Positions 30,372 through 39,522 of a stretch of 57,174 nucleotides of DNA are shown in pieces (positions within the stretch are counted from its first letter, which is position 1; every line of letters starts with the position of its first letter). Where the stretch lies: assembly GCA_028871345.1 (NCBI GenBank), contig JAGWNK010000025.1, forward strand, positions 1 to 57,174, written 5' to 3'. Under the pieces are notes generated by a model that worked only from the letters and a program-made list of their open reading frames with translations, did no database searches and had not been told where the DNA came from. This DNA comes from Alphaproteobacteria bacterium. Lineage in GTDB: Bacteria > Pseudomonadota > Alphaproteobacteria > Micropepsales > Micropepsaceae. The position numbers and the translations under genes are program-made.

Positions 30372-30666
30372 GGCCGATACGCGTTATCGTGTCCGAAATC
30401 TCGTTTCCGGAAATTGCTACGGCAGCCGCTTGTAATTAGTCTTGCGCCTGACGACGTGTGTTCCGTGAATCCTTGCTCGGGAGATTTGGAGCCCCGTTGA
30501 GACGCGGAATGGAAAGACCGAGTTGTTCTGTCGGCATCAGATCTTGGTACGACCAAGGGAGGGGGGACCCTCCCCCCATGGTGGCGCGAATTCCGAAAAT
30601 CAATGATCAAGGGGTTGGGCACAGGCGATTCGCCCACACCAGGTTTGGTGCCCAAAGGAAGTGAGA
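30372..30666 (+). other. Intergenic leader with two adjacent hairpins
   Basis: About 295 bases without a gene. Near the right end are a perfect hairpin CTTGGT-ACG-ACCAAG (30543-30557) and a G6/C6 hairpin with ACCCT loop (30561-30577), separated by three bases. They would be in the leader of the following GNAT gene. There is no T-run, so they are not a clear terminator. I see no open frame that I can support. Confidence 0.5.
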
Positions 30667-31224
30667 ATGGCCGTCATCGAAGTGAGCATTCCCGTGCTCC
30701 AAACACCACGATTGATCCTGCGCAGCCACGAGCTCAAGGATTTTGAGGCTACCGTCGACATCTGGTCGGACCCCATCGTCCGCAAGCACTTCGGCGCCCG
30801 GCCCTTCACCCGTGAAGACATCTGGGCGCGCTTCCTGCGGCAGTCCGGCATGTGGGCGGTGATGGGCTACGGCGCCTGGGCGGTCGAGGAGAAGTCCACC
30901 GGCGCCTATGTGGGGACCGTTGGGGTGTTCGACGTCAGGCGGGAATTCGAGCCGCCAGAACCTTCGCTGGCGGGCCTGCCGGAGGCGGGGTGGACGTTGT
31001 CGCCCCGCGTGCACGGCAAAGGCTATGCGACCGAGGCGGCGAAGGCGGCGCTCGCCTGGGCGGACCGGCGGTTCGGCGGCATCCGCATGTGGTGCATGAT
31101 CTCGCCGGCCAACGTCGCCTCCATCCGCGTGGCGGAGAAGTGCGGCTTCCGCTTCTGGAAGGAGACGACATACAGGGACGACCCCATTCTTCTCTTTCTG
31201 CGGGAAAAGGTGGAATCAGCCTAG
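30667..31224 (+). CDS. GNAT family N-acetyltransferase (paralogue)
   Basis: A 185-residue acetyltransferase with the same order of motifs as the gene at 29299: LQTPRLILRSHELKDFEA, FTREDIWARFLRQSGMWAV, the acetyl-CoA loop PRVHGKGYATEAA and NVASIRVAEKCGF. Similarity is spread along the whole length, indicating local duplication. The ATG at 30667 has AAGGA (30655-30659) at good spacing; the GTG at 30661 lies too near it. The substrate is unknown. Confidence 0.9.
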   Translation: MAVIEVSIPVLQTPRLILRSHELKDFEATVDIWSDPIVRKHFGARPFTREDIWARFLRQSGMWAVMGYGAWAVEEKSTGAYVGTVGVFDVRREFEPPEPSLAGLPEAGWTLSPRVHGKGYATEAAKAALAWADRRFGGIRMWCMISPANVASIRVAEKCGFRFWKETTYRDDPILLFLREKVESA

Positions 31225-31254
31225 ACTGTCGTCGTTGCCCAGTGGGTGGGTGCG

Positions 31255-31794
31255 ATGGAAGAGAGCGGTCCGCAGTGGTGCTCGCGATTTCCGGGCAGCA
31301 CCTCACCGGACGACCTGGCGGACGGTTTCAAGGGCCAGGTCTGGGCGTTTCTGTCGGCGATGAAGAAAGGCGGGGCGTCCGTCGCGGTGACGGCCACCTA
31401 CCGACCGCCGCCGCGGGCTTATCTGATGCACTGGTGCTGGCTGATCGGCCACGGCACCGATCCGGGCAGCGTACAGCCCATGGAGGGGGTGGGGATCGAC
31501 TGGACCCATGGCGGCGACGTATCCGCCGCCCGCGCTGCAGCCCAGGCCATGGTCGATGCTTTCGGGCTGCGGGTTCAGCCGTCGCTGACCAGCCGGCATA
31601 CCCAGGGCCTCGCCGTCGACATGACGATCACCTGGAACGGCAGCTTGGCGATCCAGGACTACAACGGGGCCATGCACCAGATTACGTCAGGCCCCCACAC
31701 CGGATCGAACCTGGATCTTGTAGGGGTGGGGGCGAGCTTCGGCGTGATCAAGCTGTTGTCGGATCCGCCGCATTGGAGCAACGACGGGCACTAG
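31255..31794 (+). CDS. M15-like (D-Ala-D-Ala carboxypeptidase/endolysin-type) metallopeptidase
   Basis: The 179-residue product resembles peptidase M15 zinc enzymes that cut peptidoglycan peptides. SRHTQGLAVDMTI matches the S-x-H-x-x-G-x-A-x-D signature, giving two zinc ligands, and PPHWSNDG near the end supplies a candidate third histidine. ATYRPPPRAYLMHWCW matches the substrate-side strand seen in the family. There is no signal peptide, so export or phage-type release is unclear. GTG at 31246 is an alternative start. Its TAG shares bases CTAG with the stop of the convergent ridA gene. Confidence 0.7.
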   Translation: MEESGPQWCSRFPGSTSPDDLADGFKGQVWAFLSAMKKGGASVAVTATYRPPPRAYLMHWCWLIGHGTDPGSVQPMEGVGIDWTHGGDVSAARAAAQAMVDAFGLRVQPSLTSRHTQGLAVDMTITWNGSLAIQDYNGAMHQITSGPHTGSNLDLVGVGASFGVIKLLSDPPHWSNDGH

Positions 31795-32216
31795 GCCTGC
31801 GGCTTGGCGAAGTGCGCCCAGCATTCGACCTCCACGCGGGCGCCCAGCGCCAGGCCGGTGGTGCCGAAAGCGGAGCGGGCCGGAAGGCGGTCTGGCTTGA
31901 AGTACGTCGCGTAGATTTTGTTGAAGGCTTCCCACTCCGCCATGTCGGCGAGCATCACGGTGCACTTGAAGACGTCGCCCAATGCCAGTCCATGCTTCTT
32001 CAGTACGTATTCGATGTTCCGCATCGTCTGGTGAGCTTCTGCCTCGATCCCGCCGGGCACGAGTTCCTTCCGACCGGGAAGGTTCCCGAGTTGTCCGGAC
32101 AGATAGAGCACGTCCCCGACGCGCACCGACTCGGAAAAAGGCAGCCCGGCAGCGCTAAGGCGCTCGGAGCGATGGAATTCCACGGCGGCTTCCCCTATGC
32201 GAATGATGGCGGACAA
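31791..32216 (-). CDS. RidA family (Rid/YjgF) protein
   Basis: RidA proteins hydrolyse reactive enamine/imine intermediates from PLP enzymes, protecting metabolism. The 141-residue protein has YLSGQLGNLPG near the start and RSAFGTTGLALGARVEVECWA near the end, with the Arg of RSAF and the Glu in VEVE at family positions. It is longer at its N-terminus than the classic 125-residue form. The start is ATG at 32216. It converges with the M15-like gene, sharing the CTAG at the stop codons. Confidence 0.88.
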   Translation of the reverse strand: MSAIIRIGEAAVEFHRSERLSAAGLPFSESVRVGDVLYLSGQLGNLPGRKELVPGGIEAEAHQTMRNIEYVLKKHGLALGDVFKCTVMLADMAEWEAFNKIYATYFKPDRLPARSAFGTTGLALGARVEVECWAHFAKPQA

Positions 32217-32304
32217 TAGGCGTAGGCCGGCTCACGCAAAAGAGTGTTGCCCGTGTCCGGGGGACATCTAACATCCGAGGGTCGCCAAAGAGCGGGGGCC
32301 CGCC

Positions 32305-33975
32305 ATGAAGTTTCGTTCCATTATTGTCGCCAGCGCCGCCACGCTGCTGATCGCCGCCGCGCCGGCGAAATACCCGGGCCATCCGACGACGTCGGCGCCG
32401 ATCAATGCCGCTGACATCTTGGCCCGCGACAAGGTGATCTCGGACGACGTCTTTCAGGGGCGCGGTCCGGGCACGCCCGCCGGCGAAGCGGCAGCTCAAT
32501 GGCTGGCCGACGAATTGAAGCGCATCGGCATAGGCCCCGGAAACCACGGCAGCTATTTCCAGAAGGTTCAGACGGTTGTCATCGCCCTGGACAACAAGCG
32601 GTCAGAACTCTCGTTCGATACGCCAAAGGGGACGTTGGCGCCGAAGGACCTCGATGAGGTCGTCTACTGGTCTCCGCAGTACAAGTCGAAGGATGTGAAG
32701 GTAACCAGATCACCGCTGGTGTTCGTAGGCTATGGCGTCGTGGCCCCGGAATACGGTTGGAACGACTACGCGGGCGTAGATGTCAAAGGTAAGACGGTCG
32801 TGATTCTGGTCAACGACCCGGGCAACGAGGATCCCCATCCCGATCCCAAGTTCTTCAAAGGCAAGGCAATGACCTACTATGGCCGCTGGACGTACAAGTA
32901 TGAGGAAGCGGCCCGGCAGGGCGCGGCGGCGGCCATCATCGTGCACGAGACTGTCCCTGCGGCCTATGGCTGGCAGGTCGTGCGTAATTCCAATACCGGC
33001 AACAAATCTTGGCTCGAGACGCCTGACAAGAATGCCTCGATGGTGCCGATCCAAGGCTGGGTCACGCTGTCAACGGCAGAGGATCTGTTCAAACGGGCTG
33101 GGCTCGACTACGCCCAGATGAAGGCAGCGGCGAACAAGCGCGGCTTCAGGGCGGTCGCGATGAAGGGTGAAACGCTGACGGCCGACGCCGTATCGAACAT
33201 CTCGTATCTGTCAACGCGAAACGTCGTAGGCCTCATCCCGGGCACGAAGCGGCCCGAGGATGTCCTGATGTTCAGCGCCCATTGGGATCACCTGGGAATG
33301 AAGCCGGATCTTCCTGGGCCGGACAAGATCTACAACGGCGCAATCGACGACGGCATGGGCGATTCCATGGTGATGGAGATTGCCGAAGCCTTTGTCCATA
33401 GGGCGAGGCCGCAGCGTTCCGTGGCTTTCATGTTCTGGACGTTGGAGGAGCAGGGGCTTCTCGGTTCGGCATATTTTGCGCAGCATCCCATTTGGCCGCT
33501 GGCGCATATCGTTGGCGATATCAACCTCGACGCCGACCTGCCGCTGGGGCCGACACATGACATGACCCATCGCGGCATGCCCGAAAATGAACTTGAGGAC
33601 TATCTCGCGGCGGCGCTCAAGACGCAGCATCGCATCCTGAACGATGACCCAGAGCCCGAAAAGGGTGGCTTTTACCGTGCCGACCATTTCAGCCTGGCTC
33701 AGGCGGGTGTCCCGGCGATCACCCCGGACTCAGGTATCGACGTCGTGAACGGGGGGAAGGCAGCCGGGCAGGCAGCACGCGACTATTACCGAATCCACCA
33801 CTACCACCAGCCGTCTGATGAATTTGATCCGAAATGGCCAATGCAGAACATCGTCGATGATTGTGACGCGTTGCTGGCCATGGGAGAAAGCCTTGCCAAC
33901 AGTGACGCATGGCCTGCGTGGCGCAAGGACAGTGAATTCCGCGCCGCGGGCGGCAAGTTGAAGGCGGAGCGATAA
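32305..33975 (+). CDS. Secreted M28 family zinc metallopeptidase with PA domain
   Basis: A 556-residue exported aminopeptidase. It starts with a signal peptide (KFRSIIVASAATLLIAAAPA, cut near residue 20). A protease-associated domain follows (PLVFVGYGVVAPEYGWNDYAGVDVKG around residue 140), then the M28 catalytic domain with HWDHLGMKP (His ligand), DDGMGDS (bridging Asp), TLEEQGLLGS (catalytic and ligand Glu), NLDADLP and YRADHFSLAQAG (final His). All ligands are present. The substrate range cannot be told. It is transcribed alone, away from ridA. Confidence 0.93.
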   Translation: MKFRSIIVASAATLLIAAAPAKYPGHPTTSAPINAADILARDKVISDDVFQGRGPGTPAGEAAAQWLADELKRIGIGPGNHGSYFQKVQTVVIALDNKRSELSFDTPKGTLAPKDLDEVVYWSPQYKSKDVKVTRSPLVFVGYGVVAPEYGWNDYAGVDVKGKTVVILVNDPGNEDPHPDPKFFKGKAMTYYGRWTYKYEEAARQGAAAAIIVHETVPAAYGWQVVRNSNTGNKSWLETPDKNASMVPIQGWVTLSTAEDLFKRAGLDYAQMKAAANKRGFRAVAMKGETLTADAVSNISYLSTRNVVGLIPGTKRPEDVLMFSAHWDHLGMKPDLPGPDKIYNGAIDDGMGDSMVMEIAEAFVHRARPQRSVAFMFWTLEEQGLLGSAYFAQHPIWPLAHIVGDINLDADLPLGPTHDMTHRGMPENELEDYLAAALKTQHRILNDDPEPEKGGFYRADHFSLAQAGVPAITPDSGIDVVNGGKAAGQAARDYYRIHHYHQPSDEFDPKWPMQNIVDDCDALLAMGESLANSDAWPAWRKDSEFRAAGGKLKAER

Positions 33976-33978
33976 CGG

Positions 33979-36144
33979 TCAGGCCGATGGGACGGCTGTT
34001 TGCAGCATCTGGGAGACGCGCGCCGCGAGCGTGGCGACGCGCTTCGTATTGTGCTCGATGTGGACCAGTCGCCGCCGCAACGATACCATGGCGTCGTGAC
34101 CACCCAGGTTGTGACCCAGGCTGCGGCGGCTCAAACGCCCGATCGACGCATACGCCTTCCGCGAACTCAGACTGAGGGTCACGTTGGCTTGGGCGGCCTC
34201 GAGCAGCGCATCAGCGGCACGGAAGTCGAGCTCTCCCTTGCGCATCCGGAACAGTACCTGCATCGACGCGAGGTCTGAGGCGAAGAGATAGTTGGCTGCA
34301 ATCAGGTCGTTGAGCGTAACAAGCATACGCCTATCGATGCGAGGTTCGTCCGAGACCCGCCGCACGGTCATGGAGAGATTAGCCATTGCGTCATGGGCAT
34401 GCTTGCGGGCGAGGCGAAAGTCATGGTCGTTGCGGTAGCGCTTCAGCGCCAGCGCGGCGTAGTCATGATCGGCACGAAGCTTGGCGTCAATCAGCTTGGG
34501 AATATTGCGCCATTCCCAGCTTGGCAGAAGGTGACTGAACAGCCACGCCAGACTGGCGCCGATGAGTGTGTCGGCCAAGCGTTGGGCAAAGAAGACCTGT
34601 GTCCCTGATGGTGCAAAGAAGTGCAGCGTGAGCAATGCGGTGATGGAGGCGGATAGCGCCGTGACGCGGTAGTCGACAGTGCCGAAGGCATGGGCACTGC
34701 CCACCGTGATGATAATTGGCACAAACAGCCACTCGCGAGGCAGAAGATACACGAGAAGGAACGCCGCGGCGCAGCCTGCAACAGTGCCTATGATGCGATC
34801 ATTTCGGCGCTGCTTTGTGATGCTGTAACTCGCCCGCATAGTGAGCGAAGTGGTGAGCAAAACCCATCCACCGTGAACGAAGGTAGGCAGCGCAAGCGTT
34901 ATGAGGTAGCCGCATACCATTGCGACCGTGGCGCGGATGGCATAGCGCATGGTGGGGGACGCGAGGGAAAAATGTGCGACGAGCACACGCGGGTCCATCC
35001 GGTCTCGGTGTACGAAGGCTTCGAATTCCACATTTGGCAGCATGTTCTCGCCCGGCCGCGCATTCACGGCGCCTGATAGCTGCTCCAGTCGGACAACCGT
35101 CTGTGCAAGCTTGTGGCCGGTCGAACGGAAGGCGGAAATTGCCATGGGCTCAACGTCATCGGAGGCCTTCGCGCTCAGCCGCTCCACGTTCTTCTCGATC
35201 GCCTGGATTTCGGCGGCGTGGCTTGAGGGGGCATAACTCATGCCCGGTGTCATGAGGGCGAGCGCCAATTCCTCAATTTCAACGCCAAGGCCGGCAATCA
35301 GGACCTTGAACCGCCCCATCAGGTGATTGTGACCAGACTTGCGCAATATCTCTATGTCGGCGTCGCTCGCAACGATCGTGTCGAAGCAGTCGAGCAACGC
35401 GACCAGTATGGCGATCCAACGAACCCGATTTGGCGTCCTCCGCCCGACGAAGATCATGTTGCGCGCCGCCTGGAGCTGTTCAATGAAGTCAGCGTGGGCA
35501 CCGATCAGTGCTTGCAGTACCGGTCGGGGACGCTCGCGCGCATCATAGAGCGCTGATTTGGCGAGGACGTAGCGTCCGAAGGCTCGTATCGCCTCACCGA
35601 CAAACATGCGGCGATTGCGATTGTCGAGCAGCATCGAAGCTGCCAAGGCGAACAGACTATATTCCAGTGCGCCAGCCGCGAAGGCGACTACGTGCCAGCG
35701 AGCCGCCACGGGTGCCACAGTCTCTACCATACCGAACAAGAGTGCCAAGGTGGCCGCTACCCCGAGTCCGATTGCCCGCCGCCCATAAGCGGTAATCAGG
35801 GCCGAAACGAAGCTCATGCCGGCGACTATTGTCGCCATGGGCAAGGGAGCGCCATTGGCGATGATAGTCAGGATCGTCAAGAGTGTGGTGCCGGTTGTCG
35901 TCAGGGCGAACATCCAGGCCTTGATCTTCAACTGGCCCGGCTGATCTACCACGCTGGTGCACAGGGCGCCGGCAGCCGCGAGAGTGGCAATTTTGGACCC
36001 GAAGGCCACTGCCATTCCCAGCCCCACTAGGGCCATTCCCAGCGACACAAAGACGCCATTCTCGATATGGATACGAAACAACCCGGCGCCCATACGCCGC
36101 GGAATGGTAAGAACGGTTTGAATGCGGGGGATGGACTTGGGCAT
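33979..36144 (-). CDS. FUSC family inner-membrane exporter-like protein
   Basis: The 721-residue protein has the FUSC/AaeB-type arrangement of two sets of membrane helices (residues about 20-170 and 405-540) each followed by a cytoplasmic region, as in exporters of aromatic acids and fusaric-acid resistance. Segments such as GMALVGLGMAVAFGSKIATLAAAGAL and TTSLTMRASYSITKQRRNDRIIGTVAG fit that family. The substrate is unknown. I use the ATG at 36144; the frame is open further but those codons overlap the promoter side of pccA. It converges with the M28 gene at 3975/3979 of the 33-kb block. Confidence 0.88.
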   Translation of the reverse strand: MPKSIPRIQTVLTIPRRMGAGLFRIHIENGVFVSLGMALVGLGMAVAFGSKIATLAAAGALCTSVVDQPGQLKIKAWMFALTTTGTTLLTILTIIANGAPLPMATIVAGMSFVSALITAYGRRAIGLGVAATLALLFGMVETVAPVAARWHVVAFAAGALEYSLFALAASMLLDNRNRRMFVGEAIRAFGRYVLAKSALYDARERPRPVLQALIGAHADFIEQLQAARNMIFVGRRTPNRVRWIAILVALLDCFDTIVASDADIEILRKSGHNHLMGRFKVLIAGLGVEIEELALALMTPGMSYAPSSHAAEIQAIEKNVERLSAKASDDVEPMAISAFRSTGHKLAQTVVRLEQLSGAVNARPGENMLPNVEFEAFVHRDRMDPRVLVAHFSLASPTMRYAIRATVAMVCGYLITLALPTFVHGGWVLLTTSLTMRASYSITKQRRNDRIIGTVAGCAAAFLLVYLLPREWLFVPIIITVGSAHAFGTVDYRVTALSASITALLTLHFFAPSGTQVFFAQRLADTLIGASLAWLFSHLLPSWEWRNIPKLIDAKLRADHDYAALALKRYRNDHDFRLARKHAHDAMANLSMTVRRVSDEPRIDRRMLVTLNDLIAANYLFASDLASMQVLFRMRKGELDFRAADALLEAAQANVTLSLSSRKAYASIGRLSRRSLGHNLGGHDAMVSLRRRLVHIEHNTKRVATLAARVSQMLQTAVPSA

Positions 36145-36262
36145 GGGTTTACCTGAGCCTTGGGACCACTTAAAAGCAACCCGAACCTGCAGGAACGGCC
36201 GTCTTTGGGTTTCGTTCGGTAGGGCGGGCACATAACGCGAGCGCGCGGGGCACAGAGGAAAA

Positions 36263-38263
36263 GTGTTCCAGAAGATCCTGATTGCAAATCGTGGCGAGAT
36301 CGCCTGCCGCATCATCAAGACTGCGCAACGAATGGGTATCTCGACAGTCGCCGTATATTCGGACGCGGATCGTGATGCCCTGCATGTCGAGATGGCCGAC
36401 GAAGCCGTCCGCATCGGACCGCCGCCAGCCTTGGAATCTTACCTGAACACGCATGCCATCCTGGATGCCGCAAAGCGAACAAAGGCAGAAGCCGTCCACC
36501 CTGGCTATGGCTTTCTTTCAGAGCGGCAATCTTTTGCTGAGGCAGTCACCAAAGTGGCCGGTCTCGTCTTCATAGGCCCGTGTCCCGAAGCCATCGCGGC
36601 GTTGGGCGACAAGATATATTCCAAGAAGCTCGCCAAGGCGGCCGATGTATCGATCCTGCCGGGCAACCTCGGCGAAGTGGTCGACCTTGATCACGCACGA
36701 CGGATCGTGGCCGAGATCGGTTATCCGGTGATTGTTAAGTCGTCCGCCGGCGGCGGCGGCAAAGGGCTGCGCGTCGTGCGTTCGGACAAAGACCTGGAGC
36801 AAGCGCTTTGCTCGTCTCACAACGAGGCTCGCACGAGCTTCGGTGATGACCGCTTGTTCATCGAAAAGTTCGTCACCGGCACGCGCCACATCGAGATACA
36901 GATCATAGGCGACAAGCATGGCAACGTAGTGCATCTCGGCGAGCGCGAATGTTCGATCCAGAGAAGACATCAGAAGGTGATCGAGGAAGCCCCGTCGGTG
37001 TTTGTCGATGCGCCGATGCGCGAGGAGATGGGCGCGCAGGCGGTGGCGCTGGCCAAGGCTGCGGGCTATGACAGCGCCGGTACCGTTGAATTCGCGGTCG
37101 ACAAGGAACGCAACTTCTATTTCCTTGAAATGAACGCGCGGCTCCAGGTTGAGCACACCGTCACGGAACTTGCGACTGGTCTCGACATCGTGGAACTGAT
37201 GATCCGCTCATCGGCGGGCGAAAAACTGCCGCTCGACCAACACGCAGTGAGGACCAAAGGATGGGCGCTGGAAACGCGCGTGTACGCGGAAGATCCTGCG
37301 CGCGGTTTTCTTCCTTCGTCGGGGCGTCTGTCGCGCTACAGCATGCCGGCGGAAGGCAAGCGCGGCGATGCCACTGTCCGCATCGACACAGGCGTGCATG
37401 AAGGTGACGAGGTATCGGTCTTCTACGACCCGATGATTGCCAAGGTCTGCACTTATGCCCCCACACGCATCGAAGCCATCGACACAATGGCCCGCGTGCT
37501 TGATGAGGTTGTAGTCGGCGGTATCCGGCAAAATCTCAGTTTTCTCAATGCGGTGATGCACAGTCAGCGGTTTCGAGCGGGAAAGCTGTCAACTGCGTTC
37601 ATCAACGAGGAATTTCCGCATGGCTTCAGGGGACGTCCGTTGGATGTTGCGTCCAAGCGGCGTTTCGTGGCGGCGGCCGTGGCAGCGAAGTTGGCGAGAA
37701 CGAAGAGAGCAAGTGGCATCAGTGGAACACTTAATGGACCTCATCGTGCTTCCGCAGGCTTTGTCGCAGTGGTGGGGGGAGAAGAGTTCGGTGTTACAGA
37801 TGCATATCTGCGCGAAGGTGTTCTCTTTGCGTGCATCGAAAACGAGAACTATGCAGCCGAGACGGACTGGCGGCCTGGACGGCCCATTTTGTTCCTGCGC
37901 GAAAGGGAAGCCGAATACGCCATCCAGATTGTGCGGTTGGCCGGCGCCTATGCATTGTCGCAGGGTGGTATCGAGGCCCTTGTCACGGTTCGCACACCCC
38001 GCGCGGCGGAACTCGCGCGTTTCATGTCAAAGAAGACGAGGCTAGACACGTCTAAGCTGCTTCACTGCCCGATGCCCGGGCTCGTCGTCTCAGTGCGTGT
38101 GGAACCGGGTCAGGAAGTGAAAACTGGTGAACCGCTTGCCGTAGTTGAAGCGATGAAGATGGAGAATGTGCTGGTGGCGGAACGAGACGGTACTATCGGT
38201 CAAGTCAATGTCAGGACCGGCGACAACCTGGCGCTCAACGACGTGATCCTAGAGTTTGCTTGA
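36263..38263 (+). CDS. pccA: Propionyl-CoA carboxylase alpha subunit (biotin carboxylase + BCCP)
   Basis: The 666-residue protein carries biotin carboxylase (residues 1-445) and a C-terminal biotinyl domain. It begins MFQKILIANRGEIACRI and has the glycine-rich ATP loop SSAGGGGKGLRVV, RRHQKVIEEAPS, and EMNARLQVEHTVTE. The biotin attachment motif is EAMKMEN near the end. It starts with GTG at 36263. The pccA assignment comes from the middle BT-type region and from pccB upstream; MCC alpha is a separate gene at 48983. Acylphosphatase follows 4 bases later. Confidence 0.92.
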   Translation: MFQKILIANRGEIACRIIKTAQRMGISTVAVYSDADRDALHVEMADEAVRIGPPPALESYLNTHAILDAAKRTKAEAVHPGYGFLSERQSFAEAVTKVAGLVFIGPCPEAIAALGDKIYSKKLAKAADVSILPGNLGEVVDLDHARRIVAEIGYPVIVKSSAGGGGKGLRVVRSDKDLEQALCSSHNEARTSFGDDRLFIEKFVTGTRHIEIQIIGDKHGNVVHLGERECSIQRRHQKVIEEAPSVFVDAPMREEMGAQAVALAKAAGYDSAGTVEFAVDKERNFYFLEMNARLQVEHTVTELATGLDIVELMIRSSAGEKLPLDQHAVRTKGWALETRVYAEDPARGFLPSSGRLSRYSMPAEGKRGDATVRIDTGVHEGDEVSVFYDPMIAKVCTYAPTRIEAIDTMARVLDEVVVGGIRQNLSFLNAVMHSQRFRAGKLSTAFINEEFPHGFRGRPLDVASKRRFVAAAVAAKLARTKRASGISGTLNGPHRASAGFVAVVGGEEFGVTDAYLREGVLFACIENENYAAETDWRPGRPILFLREREAEYAIQIVRLAGAYALSQGGIEALVTVRTPRAAELARFMSKKTRLDTSKLLHCPMPGLVVSVRVEPGQEVKTGEPLAVVEAMKMENVLVAERDGTIGQVNVRTGDNLALNDVILEFA

Positions 38264-38267
38264 CACG

Positions 38268-38558
38268 ATGAGCAGCGACGATCTCACGAGCCTTCGCCTG
38301 AAGATCGATGGATTCGTGCAATCTGTAGGTTATCGAAACTTCGCTATCACAGAGGCAAGAAAACTCAGCCTTGATGGTTGGGTGCGCAACCGGTTCGACG
38401 GAACGGTGGAAGTGTTGATCTCGGGTCCCAACAAGGACGTTGAAACCTTCGTGGGCATCTGCATGCGCGGCCCTTCTGGTGCGCGCGTAGCCAATGTGGA
38501 ATTGCATAAGGCGGAACCGCCGGACACGAAAGGCTTCCACCGCAGGCCGTCGCTCTGA
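38268..38558 (+). CDS. Acylphosphatase
   Basis: Acylphosphatase hydrolyses carboxyl-phosphate bonds. The 96-residue length is standard. Arg23 in GFVQSVGYR and Asn41 in GWVRNRFDG are the two catalytic residues of the family. The ATG at 38268 is 4 bases after pccA, so it is probably co-transcribed; a TTG at 38256 would overlap pccA. The usual VQGV motif is VQSV here, a conservative change. Confidence 0.88.
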   Translation: MSSDDLTSLRLKIDGFVQSVGYRNFAITEARKLSLDGWVRNRFDGTVEVLISGPNKDVETFVGICMRGPSGARVANVELHKAEPPDTKGFHRRPSL

Positions 38559-38583
38559 GAGGTCAGAGGTCGGATAATTCGGA

Positions 38584-39234
38584 TCACGTTGATCGAGCGA
38601 AGACGTCCTGAAAAGTGCGGCGCAGTGCGAGGTCGAGATCGGCCATCGTGGCGTCGCTGCCGAGATCGGCGAGACTTGTCACGCCATGGCCGCGTATACC
38701 GCAAGGTACGATGCCGGAAAAGTGTGATAGATCCGGGCTCACGTTGATTGCCACGCCATGGAACGTGACCCAATGGCGCACGCGAACGCCAATGGCGGCA
38801 ATCTTCTCTTCGCGCCCGGAATGCGCAACCCATACGCCGACGCGGTCCTTGCGCCGTTCGCCTTTGACGTCGAATTCGGCCAGGGCGCGGATGATCCACT
38901 CCTCGAGTTCGTGGACATAGCGGCGAACATCGCCGCCGCGCAGCCGGAGATCAAGCATTACATAGCCGACGCGTTGTCCCGGTCCGTGATATGTGAACTG
39001 GCCGCCGCGGCCGGTGTGGAAGACCGGAAAGCGCGCTTCGAGCAGATCGGATTCCTTGGCGCTCGTACCAGCTGTGTAGATTGGCGGATGTTCGACGAGC
39101 CACACGAGCTCGCCGGCCCGACCCGCTGCGATATCCGCAACGCGTTCTTGCATGATGGCGACGGCTTCGGGATAGGGCGTTTGCCCTTTCTCAACCCGCC
39201 AACAGACTGGCCGTGTTAATACATCCGAAACCAT
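38584..39234 (-). CDS. lipB: Octanoyl-[ACP]:protein N-octanoyltransferase LipB
   Basis: LipB transfers octanoate from acyl carrier protein to lipoyl domains in lipoate synthesis. The 216-residue enzyme shows [16 protein letters not shown] (residues about 76-91), catalytic Lys144 ([10 protein letters not shown]) and Cys178 (VPCGI). Start ATG at 39234 with GAGG upstream on the minus strand; the frame extends 69 bases further but into a likely regulatory and coding region of the divergent SpoA gene. Length is normal. Confidence 0.95.
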   Translation of the reverse strand: MVSDVLTRPVCWRVEKGQTPYPEAVAIMQERVADIAAGRAGELVWLVEHPPIYTAGTSAKESDLLEARFPVFHTGRGGQFTYHGPGQRVGYVMLDLRLRGGDVRRYVHELEEWIIRALAEFDVKGERRKDRVGVWVAHSGREEKIAAIGVRVRHWVTFHGVAINVSPDLSHFSGIVPCGIRGHGVTSLADLGSDATMADLDLALRRTFQDVFARST

Positions 39235-39277
39235 GGCGACCTCAGCATGGGCCACGACATTCTCTCGGAAGCAGTTC

Positions 39278-39514
39278 ATGCTCAGCAATCTATCCAGTGT
39301 CAAAGTGGAGATATCGGTCGTTCTCGGCCGCTCGATTATTCCAATGCATCAGCTTCTGCGGATGGGCCGCGGCGCCGTTATCGAATTGGACTCCTGCCAG
39401 GACGATCCGGTGATGATCCTGGCCAACGACAGGCCGGTGGCCAAGGGTGAAATCGTGATCCACGGCGACAAGATCGGTGTATCCGTCACAGAACTCCTGA
39501 AGGGATACCAATAG
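39278..39514 (+). CDS. SpoA-domain (FliN/YscQ C-terminal-like) protein
   Basis: The 78-residue product is essentially a single SpoA domain, as at the end of FliN or Ysc[34 protein letters not shown] and [20 protein letters not shown]. In flagella FliN forms the C-ring with FliM and FliG. No other flagellar gene is in this window. The ATG at 39278 has CGGAAG upstream; an ATG at 39233 would overlap the lipB start. It diverges from lipB with only 43 bases between the start codons. Confidence 0.85.
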   Translation: MLSNLSSVKVEISVVLGRSIIPMHQLLRMGRGAVIELDSCQDDPVMILANDRPVAKGEIVIHGDKIGVSVTELLKGYQ

Positions 39515-39522
39515 AACAACAC

